Origin: Nitrospira sp.
GTDB lineage: Bacteria > Nitrospirota > Nitrospiria > Nitrospirales > Nitrospiraceae
DNA: 64,000 nucleotides
Reading direction: 5' to 3'
Assembly: GCA_024330965.1 (NCBI GenBank)
Contig: JANDJL010000012.1
Location: forward strand, 1-64,000
Notes under the pieces: model-generated
Database searches by the model: none
What the model saw: the letters and a program-made list of their open reading frames with translations, nothing else
What the model was told of the DNA's origin: nothing
Shown: one piece after another, positions 1-7,194 of the stretch
Layout: each line of letters opens with the position of its first letter
Position numbering within the stretch: the first letter of the stretch is position 1
Translations under genes and position numbers: made by a program

Positions 1-307
1 CGTCAACGAGGGCTGCGGCACCGGCCAGGTGCCTCGTGGGGAGAATGAACCGGAGGCGGGGCAGGTCGGACAGAGACCTCGTCGCAATGGCCTGGTGAAG
101 CAAGGGTGACGGCGTCCACGGATACAGCAGGATATTCTTGGTTGGGTCTGCGAAGCGGTCGATGCCGGTCCAATCGGTGATGACGACGAGATTACGCGGG
201 AGACTGGTACCATCGGCTTCGCTGGTGTGTTCGGTTGTCGAGACGGTTACGATCGCGCAAGTCCCGAAGACGTCGTTTCCTGTTTCAGTGTGCCTATGAG
301 CCTGCAT
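1..307 (-). CDS. Unrecognised protein, N-terminal part (runs off left edge)
   Basis: A reading frame on the minus strand starts at an ATG (305-307) and stays open for about 102 codons to the edge of the window. A good ribosome binding site, GGGAG, lies nine bases before the ATG, which supports this start. The visible protein contains LPRNLVVITDWTGIDRF and later FILPTRHLAGAAALVD, with alternating hydrophobic strands that suggest an alpha/beta domain. I do not recognise the family and see no signal peptide or membrane segment. It is divergent from the Tad pilus operon, so it could be a regulator of that operon, but nothing seen proves this. The C-terminal part lies outside the window. Confidence 0.5.
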   Translation of the reverse strand, partial: MQAHRHTETGNDVFGTCAIVTVSTTEHTSEADGTSLPRNLVVITDWTGIDRFADPTKNILLYPWTPSPLLHQAIATRSLSDLPRLRFILPTRHLAGAAALVD

Positions 308-332
308 AGAGTTTCTCTCCCTTCTGGCCTGC

Positions 333-365
333 CTATCGGGCCCGCCAGCCTGTCGGATCCGATAG
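333..365. promoter_or_regulatory. Inverted repeat upstream of the left-edge gene
   Basis: CTATCGG (333-339) and CCGATAG (359-365) form a perfect 7-bp inverted repeat. The right arm overlaps a 10-bp perfect palindrome, TCGGATCCGA (353-362). It lies 26 bases before the start of the minus-strand gene, where an operator or a leader hairpin could sit. Function is inferred from position only. Confidence 0.2.
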
Positions 366-824
366 ACCGAGGAACACAGGTTCACGTTTTTTACATCAGT
401 AAAGAGCCAGTCGTCTCTGACTCTTTCATGAACGGTTCGGAGAGAACGGCCAATGGGTTCGTTTGGCTCATCAATGGATGACAGCTCCGCACGGGAAGAA
501 GCGAGTCACCATGGACATCTGCAGGTGGGACGCAAGGTGCAGAGTGCCCCGTTCGATCGGCTCCATCCATGGTCAACCAGTCCTTCGTCCATCGATCATC
601 TCTTGGTCATGATGCTCAAGAAGCTGTCTTTTCAAGAGACACAGGATGCTCTCCTCATGACCACTTATCGGCTTATTCCGACCGTTCGTTGAAAAGTTGT
701 CGTGTAAGAAGGAGAGCGGTCCCTATACCTCCCCTCGCGCATGCGCAAGGTACCTCGTGGGTGGAGGCCACAAGGCCATCTGGCAGTGCAGGGTCCCAAC
801 CACGGGAGTGCCGGCCATCTGGTT

Positions 825-843
825 CGGATCGTTGTCCGATCCG
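825..843. promoter_or_regulatory. Inverted repeat upstream of flp
   Basis: CGGATCG (825-831) and CGATCCG (837-843) pair perfectly around a 5-base loop. The arms resemble the palindrome at 353-362 near the other end of the same intergenic region. This could be a repeated operator for a regulator of the divergent pair, or chance in GC-rich DNA. Confidence 0.25.
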
Positions 844-875
844 TCGCGCTGGAGTGAGGGCTAGTGGGTGTTTCA

Positions 876-905
876 TTTCAACATCACAATTTTCAACATC
901 ACAAT
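876..905 (+). repeat. Perfect 15-bp tandem repeat in the flp leader
   Basis: The unit TTTCAACATCACAAT occurs twice head to tail, at 876-890 and 891-905. It ends five bases before the AGGAGG ribosome binding site of the pilin gene. It is AT-rich in an otherwise GC-rich region and would lie in the 5' untranslated region, where it could affect translation, RNA stability or slippage-based variation. Confidence 0.75.
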
Positions 906-921
906 CCACAGGAGGTGTCAG

Positions 922-1278
922 ATGGTGAAGGCATTGGTGCGGGATAAAAAGGGGGCGGCGTTGGTGGAGTATAGCATGCTCATCGCAGGTGTGGCGCTCA
1001 TGGGAGCGGCGGCCGTGTCGATTTTCGGCCACAAGACCAGTGATCTCATGGCTGCGGTGGCGGCCGTGCTTCCTGGCGCCCACGCGGACGATAATGCCGC
1101 GTTGGTCTCCGGGAAGATCATTGAGACCACCGACGCCAGTGGCGGGCCCATTCAATTGGACGTCGCTGGAATCGTCACCAACACCGACACGGAGCGGCTG
1201 GGGAACAATATCCTCGGCGTGGCCAACAATGTCGGCGCAAACGCTCTCAGCAACTTGGTCGTCGAAGCGAACCCATAA
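922..1278 (+). CDS. flp: Flp-type pilin
   Basis: This is the major subunit of the Tad (type IVb) pilus. The start at 922 is preceded by AGGAGG at a good distance. The N-terminus has the class III leader: KKG followed by AALVEYSMLIAGVALMGAAA, so cleavage is expected after the Gly and before Ala, with the Glu at +5 and Tyr at +6 typical of Flp pilins. The hydrophobic helix spans about residues 12-35. At 118 residues the protein is clearly longer than the usual 50-80, because a polar tail rich in Asn, Val and Ala follows the helix. It is the first gene of the Tad operon and is followed by a terminator-like hairpin, which fits the need for more pilin than assembly machinery. Confidence 0.9.
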   Translation: MVKALVRDKKGAALVEYSMLIAGVALMGAAAVSIFGHKTSDLMAAVAAVLPGAHADDNAALVSGKIIETTDASGGPIQLDVAGIVTNTDTERLGNNILGVANNVGANALSNLVVEANP

Positions 1279-1300
1279 GGTCAGAACTGTGTAAGACAGA

Positions 1301-1335
1301 CCGGGCTTCCGCTGATGGCGGAGGCCCGGCTTCTT
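1301..1335 (+). terminator. Attenuator/terminator hairpin after flp
   Basis: CCGGGCTTCCGC (1301-1312) pairs with GCGGAGGCCCGG (1318-1329), with one G-U pair, across a 5-base loop. It is followed by a short T-rich stretch, CTTCTT. The stem lies between the pilin gene and the secretin gene. Partial termination here would make pilin mRNA more abundant than downstream mRNA. It also rules out the TTG at 1334 as the start of the next gene. Confidence 0.65.
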
Positions 1336-1366
1336 GTCAGGGGAAGAACACGGAGAATCAGTCGGG

Positions 1367-3541
1367 ATGGCGGACCACGATCAAACAGTTCAGGGATTGA
1401 AAGGGAAGGAGCCGTCCCTGTTGGCAGTGATCGCGCTGATAGTCATTCAAGGTGGGATGGCGTTCCAGAGTCCAGTGGCCTTGGCGCAACACCCTTCCCA
1501 GAGTCGTGTCCCACCAATTCAGAAAGCCCCTGCGCCAAACATGGCTTCTTCGAAGGAGACCGAGAAGCCTGAGCACGCAACCCTCACCATCATCAAGTCG
1601 CACCATCGCCGTCTCGTGATGAAAGAAGATATCGTTCGGATGGCGGTCGGAGACAGTGAAATCGTATCGGCCGAACTGGTGACCAATCGCGAGCTGTTGT
1701 TGCTCGGCGTCGAATCGGGTCGGACGACGTTGCTCATCTGGTTTAAATCAGGTCAGCTCAAACAGTACCTGGTGATAGTCGAACGAGATCTCTCCGTCTT
1801 GCATGCGGCGTTGCATCATATTCACCCCTCGATTGGCGCCCGTCTGGCTCCAGACCGAGATGCGGTGCTGTTAACGGGCTTGGTTCCCGACGCCAGCTAT
1901 TCGGTGGCGGCCGAAGCAGTAGCCAGGGATTATCTCAAGGCCGGTCAAGCCAGTGGCAAGAAGGGGAAGGCGCGTGCCTTTGTCAAGGGAGTCGGAATGA
2001 CCGGCGGGTCAGGATCGTCCACTGGTTCTCAACAATCTGAGGGAGAGGGTGAGGTGGAAGCCGCGCCAACCGCCGAAACGGTTCGGATTGATGCCGAGAT
2101 CGAGCCGAGCGTCGCCGTGATCAATCTCATTCGCGTCGAACAGTTGCCGCTCACGCCGGAAGAGAAGATCAAAGAGGCCATTGAATCGATTGGCGGGAAG
2201 TCGGTCATCGTTCGGAGAATTCTCCATGGAAATACGCGGGATGATCAACGGGATGTGTTCGTGCTCGAAGGGACGGCCCCTCATCAGGTGGCCGTGGCCC
2301 GCATTCTCCATGTCGCGGCGCACGTCATTACCGGCGAGGCGACAGCAGAGGAGGATCTCAAGGTGCTGGCTGACGAATCTGGTGGATTGACGAGCCGGCG
2401 TGCGGCTCAAGTGGGAATGGGGACGATGCAGCAAGGCATGGGCGGTGGCGGAGGCATGATGGGCAGTGTGGGGCAGTTGGGGCAGGTGTTGCAGGGAGGA
2501 GGGGCGTCGCTCAGGCAAATCCGGCAACTCCAAAACCTGATCGGCAAGAATCTCGGGCGCGCGAAAATCGTGTCCGCCGCCAAGGGGCGGCTTCTGTCCT
2601 TCATCACCGTCAAGGACTTACCGCAGGTCCGATTGAACGTGCGCCTCTATGAACTCAATCGGAACAAACTACTGACCTACAACTCCGATCTCATGGCGAT
2701 TGCGGGAACCTTTTCGCAGGGGCGATTAAATCCCGCACCGAACGCGATTCCCTTTCAAGGGTCGGAAGCAGCGCGGGTCGGACCTGATCGGATTTCGTTC
2801 CAAAACGTGCTCTCCTTCCTCAACGGCACGCTGGGCAACACCGCTCAGTTCAAGGCTGGACAATTTGCGCTGCAAGCGGTGTTTTCGTTGCTCAACCGCC
2901 TGAACATCACCAGAACCTTGTCAGCTCCTTCCATGACGGTGCTCTCCGGCGAGTTGGCCACGTTTACGGTCGGAGGGGAGGTTCCGATCCCGCAATTGTT
3001 TTCTCCGATCATCGGCGGCGGAAATGTTCAACTGCCACCGGGCGTGTTCAGCTCCGTGGAATTGGTGCCGTTTGGCATTACGTTGGGGATCAGGCCGTTG
3101 GTGGGAGATGATGATTCCATCACGCTCGACATCGTACCGTCGGTGACGTCTCCGGATCCGTCCCTGACGTTGTCGCTTAAGGAGACGACCGGCGCCAATC
3201 AGCTCACGACCGCGTTCCGCGTCCGATCGTTCATGACCCATGCCAAGGTCAACGACGGCGAGGGGCTGTTAATGGCCGGGCTGTTGGCTCGGGACCGAAT
3301 AGACGATCAATTGTATCCGCCTTGGTTGGGCGACATTCCGGGCGTGGAATGGCTGGTGAGAAATTTTGCCCGTCGCGACGATCAACAAGAATTAGTCGTG
3401 GTCATCAATCCGGTCATTATCCGGGAACCCAATCCCGATGTGGGGCTGCTGGCGTTTCCCCCGGTCCATGAGTTGCCGCTGGTTCACCGTGTTGCAAGGG
3501 GTGAATCCCTTGCGCCGTCGGCGCCGGAGGCAACGCCATGA
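1367..3541 (+). CDS. cpaC: Tad pilus secretin (RcpA/CpaC)
   Basis: This is the outer-membrane channel through which the Flp pilus leaves the cell. A hydrophobic signal segment lies at about residues 17-40. A pilus-assembly N-terminal domain follows (about 70-145), and the C-terminal secretin domain (about 440-690) carries the typical ALQAVFSLLNRL and TLSAPSMTVLSGE stretches and the final ELVVVINPVII strand. The ATG at 1367 is preceded by GGAGA at ten bases; an in-frame TTG at 1334 lies inside the terminator stem and is rejected. At 724 residues it is longer than many family members. The extra length includes two low-complexity linkers, one Gly/Ser/Glu-rich at about 208-245 and one Gly/Met/Gln-rich at about 350-385. 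Its stop overlaps the start of the prepilin peptidase gene. Confidence 0.9.
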   Translation: MADHDQTVQGLKGKEPSLLAVIALIVIQGGMAFQSPVALAQHPSQSRVPPIQKAPAPNMASSKETEKPEHATLTIIKSHHRRLVMKEDIVRMAVGDSEIVSAELVTNRELLLLGVESGRTTLLIWFKSGQLKQYLVIVERDLSVLHAALHHIHPSIGARLAPDRDAVLLTGLVPDASYSVAAEAVARDYLKAGQASGKKGKARAFVKGVGMTGGSGSSTGSQQSEGEGEVEAAPTAETVRIDAEIEPSVAVINLIRVEQLPLTPEEKIKEAIESIGGKSVIVRRILHGNTRDDQRDVFVLEGTAPHQVAVARILHVAAHVITGEATAEEDLKVLADESGGLTSRRAAQVGMGTMQQGMGGGGGMMGSVGQLGQVLQGGGASLRQIRQLQNLIGKNLGRAKIVSAAKGRLLSFITVKDLPQVRLNVRLYELNRNKLLTYNSDLMAIAGTFSQGRLNPAPNAIPFQGSEAARVGPDRISFQNVLSFLNGTLGNTAQFKAGQFALQAVFSLLNRLNITRTLSAPSMTVLSGELATFTVGGEVPIPQLFSPIIGGGNVQLPPGVFSSVELVPFGITLGIRPLVGDDDSITLDIVPSVTSPDPSLTLSLKETTGANQLTTAFRVRSFMTHAKVNDGEGLLMAGLLARDRIDDQLYPPWLGDIPGVEWLVRNFARRDDQQELVVVINPVIIREPNPDVGLLAFPPVHELPLVHRVARGESLAPSAPEATP

Positions 3542-3981
3542 TAACAGGCAGCGAGGCGGTGGGCCTCTGCCACTTCGCTGTGCCGGCTGTCGGCACGTTG
3601 TGGGCGGCGGTGGTTGATGTGGCCAGGCGGGAGATTCCCGATCGAATTCCTGCAGGTGTGATGGCATGGGCGATCGGCGCCGAGTCGTTGGGCTGGTTGC
3701 CCTTTTCCTGGCTCTCGCTGGTTCTCGGGTTCACCGCGGCCTTGATCGTGGGGACCGTTGGTTTTTGGTTCAAAGGTCTCGGGGGTGGAGATGTGAAGTT
3801 GTTGGCGGTCTTGGGAGCTTCCCTTGGGTACTCCACCGTCTGGACGCTTCTGTTCTGGACAGCCCTTGCCGGTGGTCTGCTTGGTGTGATTGCCGGATGC
3901 CGGGGCGAGCGGGAGTTGGCGTTTGCTCCGGCCATTGCCATGGGAGTGGTGGCCGTCATCCTGACGGAGGTGTTGGGATGA
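3538..3981 (+). CDS. cpaA: Prepilin peptidase, A24 family (TadV/CpaA)
   Basis: This inner-membrane aspartic protease cleaves the leader of the Flp pilin and the TadE/TadG pseudopilins. The protein is 147 residues and highly hydrophobic. Both catalytic aspartates of the GxGD family are visible: Asp27 in the stretch VVDVARREIPDR and Asp85 in GLGGGDVKLL. It lacks the N-methyltransferase domain of PilD-type enzymes, as usual for Tad systems. The start overlaps the secretin stop and the stop overlaps the TadE start, so it is translationally coupled on both sides. Confidence 0.93.
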   Translation: MITGSEAVGLCHFAVPAVGTLWAAVVDVARREIPDRIPAGVMAWAIGAESLGWLPFSWLSLVLGFTAALIVGTVGFWFKGLGGGDVKLLAVLGASLGYSTVWTLLFWTALAGGLLGVIAGCRGERELAFAPAIAMGVVAVILTEVLG

Positions 3982-4832
3982 GTCGAGCGGTGCGATGTCA
4001 GGGACGGGAGTCGGGGTTGAGAGGTGAACGAGGCGGTGTGCTGGTCGAATTCGCGTTGATCGCGCTGGCGCTCTATTTTTTGCTCGGGTTGCTTCTAGAT
4101 TTCGGACGGTTGATTTTCACGGCGCAGGCGCTTCAGGAAGCGGCCCGTGTGGCGGCCAGAGAACTGGCGCTGGCGCCCTTGCCGGCAGCCATGACGTTCG
4201 AGGATGTCTTGCAGGATCCAACCGTGCGGGCGAATCTGTACGATCCGGCTCGATTAGTGATTCCGGTCACCGACGATGCCACGTTTCAGGCGACGCTTGC
4301 GTCATTGCCAACGATCAACAAGGTCCTCGTGCCATTGATGATTCACGAAACGATCGATGGGGTGGACTATCTGCGGTATCCCGGCGCGATTCTCACCGAT
4401 GACGAGGGAGGGTTGACGGTCGGGATTCCCCGCGTGGTCTCTCGCGATGAAGAAGGTGTCGAGACCATCGAGTGGGTAGCCCCGATTGAAGAAATCAGGC
4501 CGGATCCGAACGATCCAACCACCGGGCCGTTTAGCATCGCCTCAACCGGCCCAGAGCGGGGGCTGGTGGCGATCCGGATCAACTATCCGTTTCAGGCCGC
4601 CATGTTGGTCGGGTTTCAAGGAGGAACTTCGCCGATTGTCGCCGCCGACGAGGCCGTGATCGAACTGAACAGTCCTCCGTCCGGTCAGGCGCCACTGATA
4701 CCACCAGGAACGGTGGGTGTGTACGCGGGGCCGTTTGGATTGGGGGCCCACTACAACTGGGGTATGGTGCGGCGGCCGTTTCGAAAGTTGCTGGCGGCTC
4801 AGGCGGTTTTTCGTCGGGAGGTGCTGTTATGA
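3978..4832 (+). CDS. tadE: TadE-like pseudopilin
   Basis: This is a minor pilin-like subunit of the Tad pilus. The N-terminus reads RGERGGVLVEFALIALALYF, the TadE signature with Gly before the cleavage site and Glu at +5 of the mature form, followed by a hydrophobic helix to about residue 50. The remaining 230 residues form a periplasmic domain I cannot assign, making it longer (284 residues) than typical TadE proteins of 150-200. The ATG at 3978 is chosen because it overlaps the previous stop (ATGA) and places the hydrophobic segment near the start. It ends with an ATGA overlap with cpaB. Confidence 0.85.
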   Translation: MSRAVRCQGRESGLRGERGGVLVEFALIALALYFLLGLLLDFGRLIFTAQALQEAARVAARELALAPLPAAMTFEDVLQDPTVRANLYDPARLVIPVTDDATFQATLASLPTINKVLVPLMIHETIDGVDYLRYPGAILTDDEGGLTVGIPRVVSRDEEGVETIEWVAPIEEIRPDPNDPTTGPFSIASTGPERGLVAIRINYPFQAAMLVGFQGGTSPIVAADEAVIELNSPPSGQAPLIPPGTVGVYAGPFGLGAHYNWGMVRRPFRKLLAAQAVFRREVLL

Positions 4833-5920
4833 AGAGGCTCAACTCCGCAAGGCGTTACGGGGTTCTGTTCGGAGACCCTGTCTGGTTGGTCTTGATCGTC
4901 GTGTTGGGGGCGGGGTTGGCTATTGCCGTTCTCTGGGCCCTTGGCGCAGTCACATTCGACCGGCTGTTCGGTCCATCGCATGATGGCATGGTCGCCGTGC
5001 CGACTCCTTCGCGGGTGATTCCTGCCTATACACGAGTGACACGTGAATATCTGTTGAATGAGAAGGGGAACCTTTCCTTCATGTATCTGCCGCCTGACGC
5101 GGTGACGCCGGAAATGTATGTTCAACTGAGTGATATTCTCGGGCGGGTGACGAAGAAACCGAAGTCGCCCGGCTATGTGTTTACCGAAGCGGATTTTCTC
5201 CCAAAAGGCAGTCGTGCCGGCCTCGTGGCCGGCGTGCCACCGGGCAAACGGGCCATGCGGATTGAGGCTGATCAAGTCAAAGGATTGTATGGCCTCAACA
5301 TCGGGGATCGATTTGATTTGGTCGCCACCATTCCGATTGAGGCGAAAACCGGCGTCAAGGGGCTCAAGATCGGCGGGGCTTATCAGGAAGTGTTGACGTT
5401 GCAGGCCGAACTGACCAACTGGATGAAACAGGCGACGGTGCGTGTGCTGGTACAGAACGGCGTCTTGGTCGAGCCGCTCACGACCAGGCAGGTTCCTCTG
5501 ACGACCACCACGTTGACGAAGGGACCTGTGACCAGGACCAAGCCGGTTCAAGAATACGTGATTGCGGTTGATCCTGAGGAAGTGGTCCTGTTGACGCAAG
5601 CCATTGCGGTGAAGGCCCAGATCAACGCCGTGCCTCGATCCGGTCAGCCGGGAGATCCTTTAGACAGTCGCACGCCAGATTTGCAGCCGTGGCATCCGTA
5701 CGGTGGATTGGTTCGCACGGGCGAATCGATAAGCGACGCTTTCGGCAATCTTCCAAAACTCACGATGGTCGAAACAATTGCCGGGAAAAAGAAGCTCGGA
5801 TTCGATCGCGGTGTCTTGGGCGTGCCAATGAGCGACGCGGCGGAATTTGAGCTGCGGGAACGACGGAAGGACCCGGCCTCCGGCGCGGCCTCCCTTGGCC
5901 ATGTGGAGCGGGAACAGTAA
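4829..5920 (+). CDS. cpaB: Flp pilus assembly protein CpaB/RcpC
   Basis: CpaB/RcpC is a periplasmic, membrane-anchored protein thought to act with the secretin. One transmembrane segment lies near residues 16-40. A SAF domain follows at about 50-130 (VIPAYTRVTREYL, then AGLVAGVPPGKRAMRI), as is usual in this family. The protein is 363 residues. The start overlaps the TadE stop. In many Tad clusters cpaB sits next to cpaC; here three genes separate them. Confidence 0.87.
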   Translation: MKRLNSARRYGVLFGDPVWLVLIVVLGAGLAIAVLWALGAVTFDRLFGPSHDGMVAVPTPSRVIPAYTRVTREYLLNEKGNLSFMYLPPDAVTPEMYVQLSDILGRVTKKPKSPGYVFTEADFLPKGSRAGLVAGVPPGKRAMRIEADQVKGLYGLNIGDRFDLVATIPIEAKTGVKGLKIGGAYQEVLTLQAELTNWMKQATVRVLVQNGVLVEPLTTRQVPLTTTTLTKGPVTRTKPVQEYVIAVDPEEVVLLTQAIAVKAQINAVPRSGQPGDPLDSRTPDLQPWHPYGGLVRTGESISDAFGNLPKLTMVETIAGKKKLGFDRGVLGVPMSDAAEFELRERRKDPASGAASLGHVEREQ

Positions 5921-5928
5921 GGGGCTCC

Positions 5929-7182
5929 ATGCTTTCTTTTCTAGCGATGGTCGTGATCGGGTGTCTGGCGTTGGGCGGGTTGGTGATCGACGCGGGGTTG
6001 GCGCTCCTGACGCAGGTGCAGATGCAGGTTGTGGCTGACCCGGCGGCGCTGGAGGGGCTGCGCGGCCGCGATGCGTGGGACGGCAACGGCCAGCCGATTG
6101 GAGACGAGGGGCGGCGAGCGTCCGCCGTTCGCATCGCCTCGTTGGTCTTCGACGATGACCTGGATTTCTCCGCGATGCCGGCCCAGCCGCTTCAGCTCGG
6201 CGCCGGTCCGGAACTCGTGCTGACCGATCATGACGATCCGAATATCGCGGCGCTCTATGCCTCGCGCACGATGACGGTGCCGGACCAGCGCACGTACCTC
6301 CCACGGTTACAACTGAATCTGGCCAATGAACCATACGGTGATCTGGTGGCGGGAACGTTTGTCTCTCCCTGGCCGACGGCCCCGTCTCTTGAAGAGAGCA
6401 GTTATGGGCGAAACGACTTTGTGCCCAGCGATCAAGCCAGCAGCGCCGGCGCTCCCGCTTTTTTGGTTCGGCTGCGTCGAACGAACGACTTCAACAGTCT
6501 CGACAATCAACCAGGTATCAGCTCGAGGGGAACGCCTATTCCGCTGTTGGCCGGGCATGGTTCGCTCACGCCGTTCGCCAATCCGGACCATCCGGACAAT
6601 TACAATTTTCGAGCGCACGGATTCACGGTTCGGGCGACCGCGCTGGCTGATGCGAGACCGGCCTTGCAGGTTGGATTTCGCTATACCGGCGTCACGCCCC
6701 CGATCGAGGGGGTCTTGCCCTTTGCGCTGAGCAGGGAGTTATGGGACAGACTCCCGGTGGAGCAGCCCGTCGTTCTCTCGGTTAATGGAATGGGCGTCAT
6801 TTCTGGAAATGGACAGGCCCTGGCCGGTCGATTTACTCCTCCTCCGCCGGATCGCAATGCTGTGAGAACGGTGGGACAGGCGATCGTTGCCTCTCTTCCC
6901 GTGTTGGGAGGGGACGACACCGGCTATGTCCCCATCTTCCAAGTGTTCGATGAAGGAGGAAGTCCGGTCGAGCGGGTGATCGGATTCGGTCGTGTGACGG
7001 TGAGGGGCCCTTTGCCGACGCTGACTGTCACCCGGTTGCCCGGTTTGGTGGCGCCGATGAATGCGACTCGTCACATCACAGGGGACATGCCGTTGCCGCG
7101 GGATTCTGCGGTGTGGGAGGCTCTGTTTGAAGCCAACCGAGGGCTGGCCGACGCCGTGCTGGCTCCCGTTTTAGTCCGCTAG
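5929..7182 (+). CDS. TadG-like Flp pilus protein
   Basis: The first 45 residues match the TadE/TadG-like N-terminal helix: a hydrophobic run ending in GGLVIDAGLALL, followed by QVQMQVVADPAALEG, which corresponds to the common LQ..ADAAALAG motif. The remaining 370 residues are probably periplasmic, and I do not recognise a von Willebrand domain. AAGGGG precedes the ATG at 5929. The in-frame codons just upstream (from 5851) lack ATG, GTG or TTG but would encode VRGS, resembling the charged leader normally present, so the true start might be non-canonical. It lies between cpaB and tadZ, consistent with a role as pseudopilin or anchor. Confidence 0.75.
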   Translation: MLSFLAMVVIGCLALGGLVIDAGLALLTQVQMQVVADPAALEGLRGRDAWDGNGQPIGDEGRRASAVRIASLVFDDDLDFSAMPAQPLQLGAGPELVLTDHDDPNIAALYASRTMTVPDQRTYLPRLQLNLANEPYGDLVAGTFVSPWPTAPSLEESSYGRNDFVPSDQASSAGAPAFLVRLRRTNDFNSLDNQPGISSRGTPIPLLAGHGSLTPFANPDHPDNYNFRAHGFTVRATALADARPALQVGFRYTGVTPPIEGVLPFALSRELWDRLPVEQPVVLSVNGMGVISGNGQALAGRFTPPPPDRNAVRTVGQAIVASLPVLGGDDTGYVPIFQVFDEGGSPVERVIGFGRVTVRGPLPTLTVTRLPGLVAPMNATRHITGDMPLPRDSAVWEALFEANRGLADAVLAPVLVR

Positions 7183-7194
7183 AGAGGCCGGCGT

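Larger units (their letters stand above)
308..921. other. Gene-free interval between the left-edge gene and flp
   Basis: These 614 bases separate a minus-strand gene from the plus-strand pilin gene, so both promoters should lie here. Short open frames occur on both strands, but none has a convincing ribosome binding site, a recognisable product or plausible composition. I found no clear sigma-70 or sigma-54 promoter. What the interval does hold is an inverted repeat at 333-365, another at 825-843, and a 15-bp tandem repeat at 876-905 just before the flp ribosome binding site. Confidence 0.5.

Noticed and set aside
333..365. Sigma-54 promoter for the left-edge gene (TGGC followed by GGC on the minus strand)
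   Set aside because: Spacing between the GG and GC elements is two bases too long.
453..928. Open frames on the plus strand upstream of flp (453-692 and 569-928)
   Set aside because: No ribosome binding site, no recognisable product, and composition unlike neighbours; the region is better read as regulatory.
1334..1366. TTG at 1334 as start of the secretin
   Set aside because: It lies inside the hairpin after flp; the ATG at 1367 has a better ribosome binding site and a normal signal peptide.
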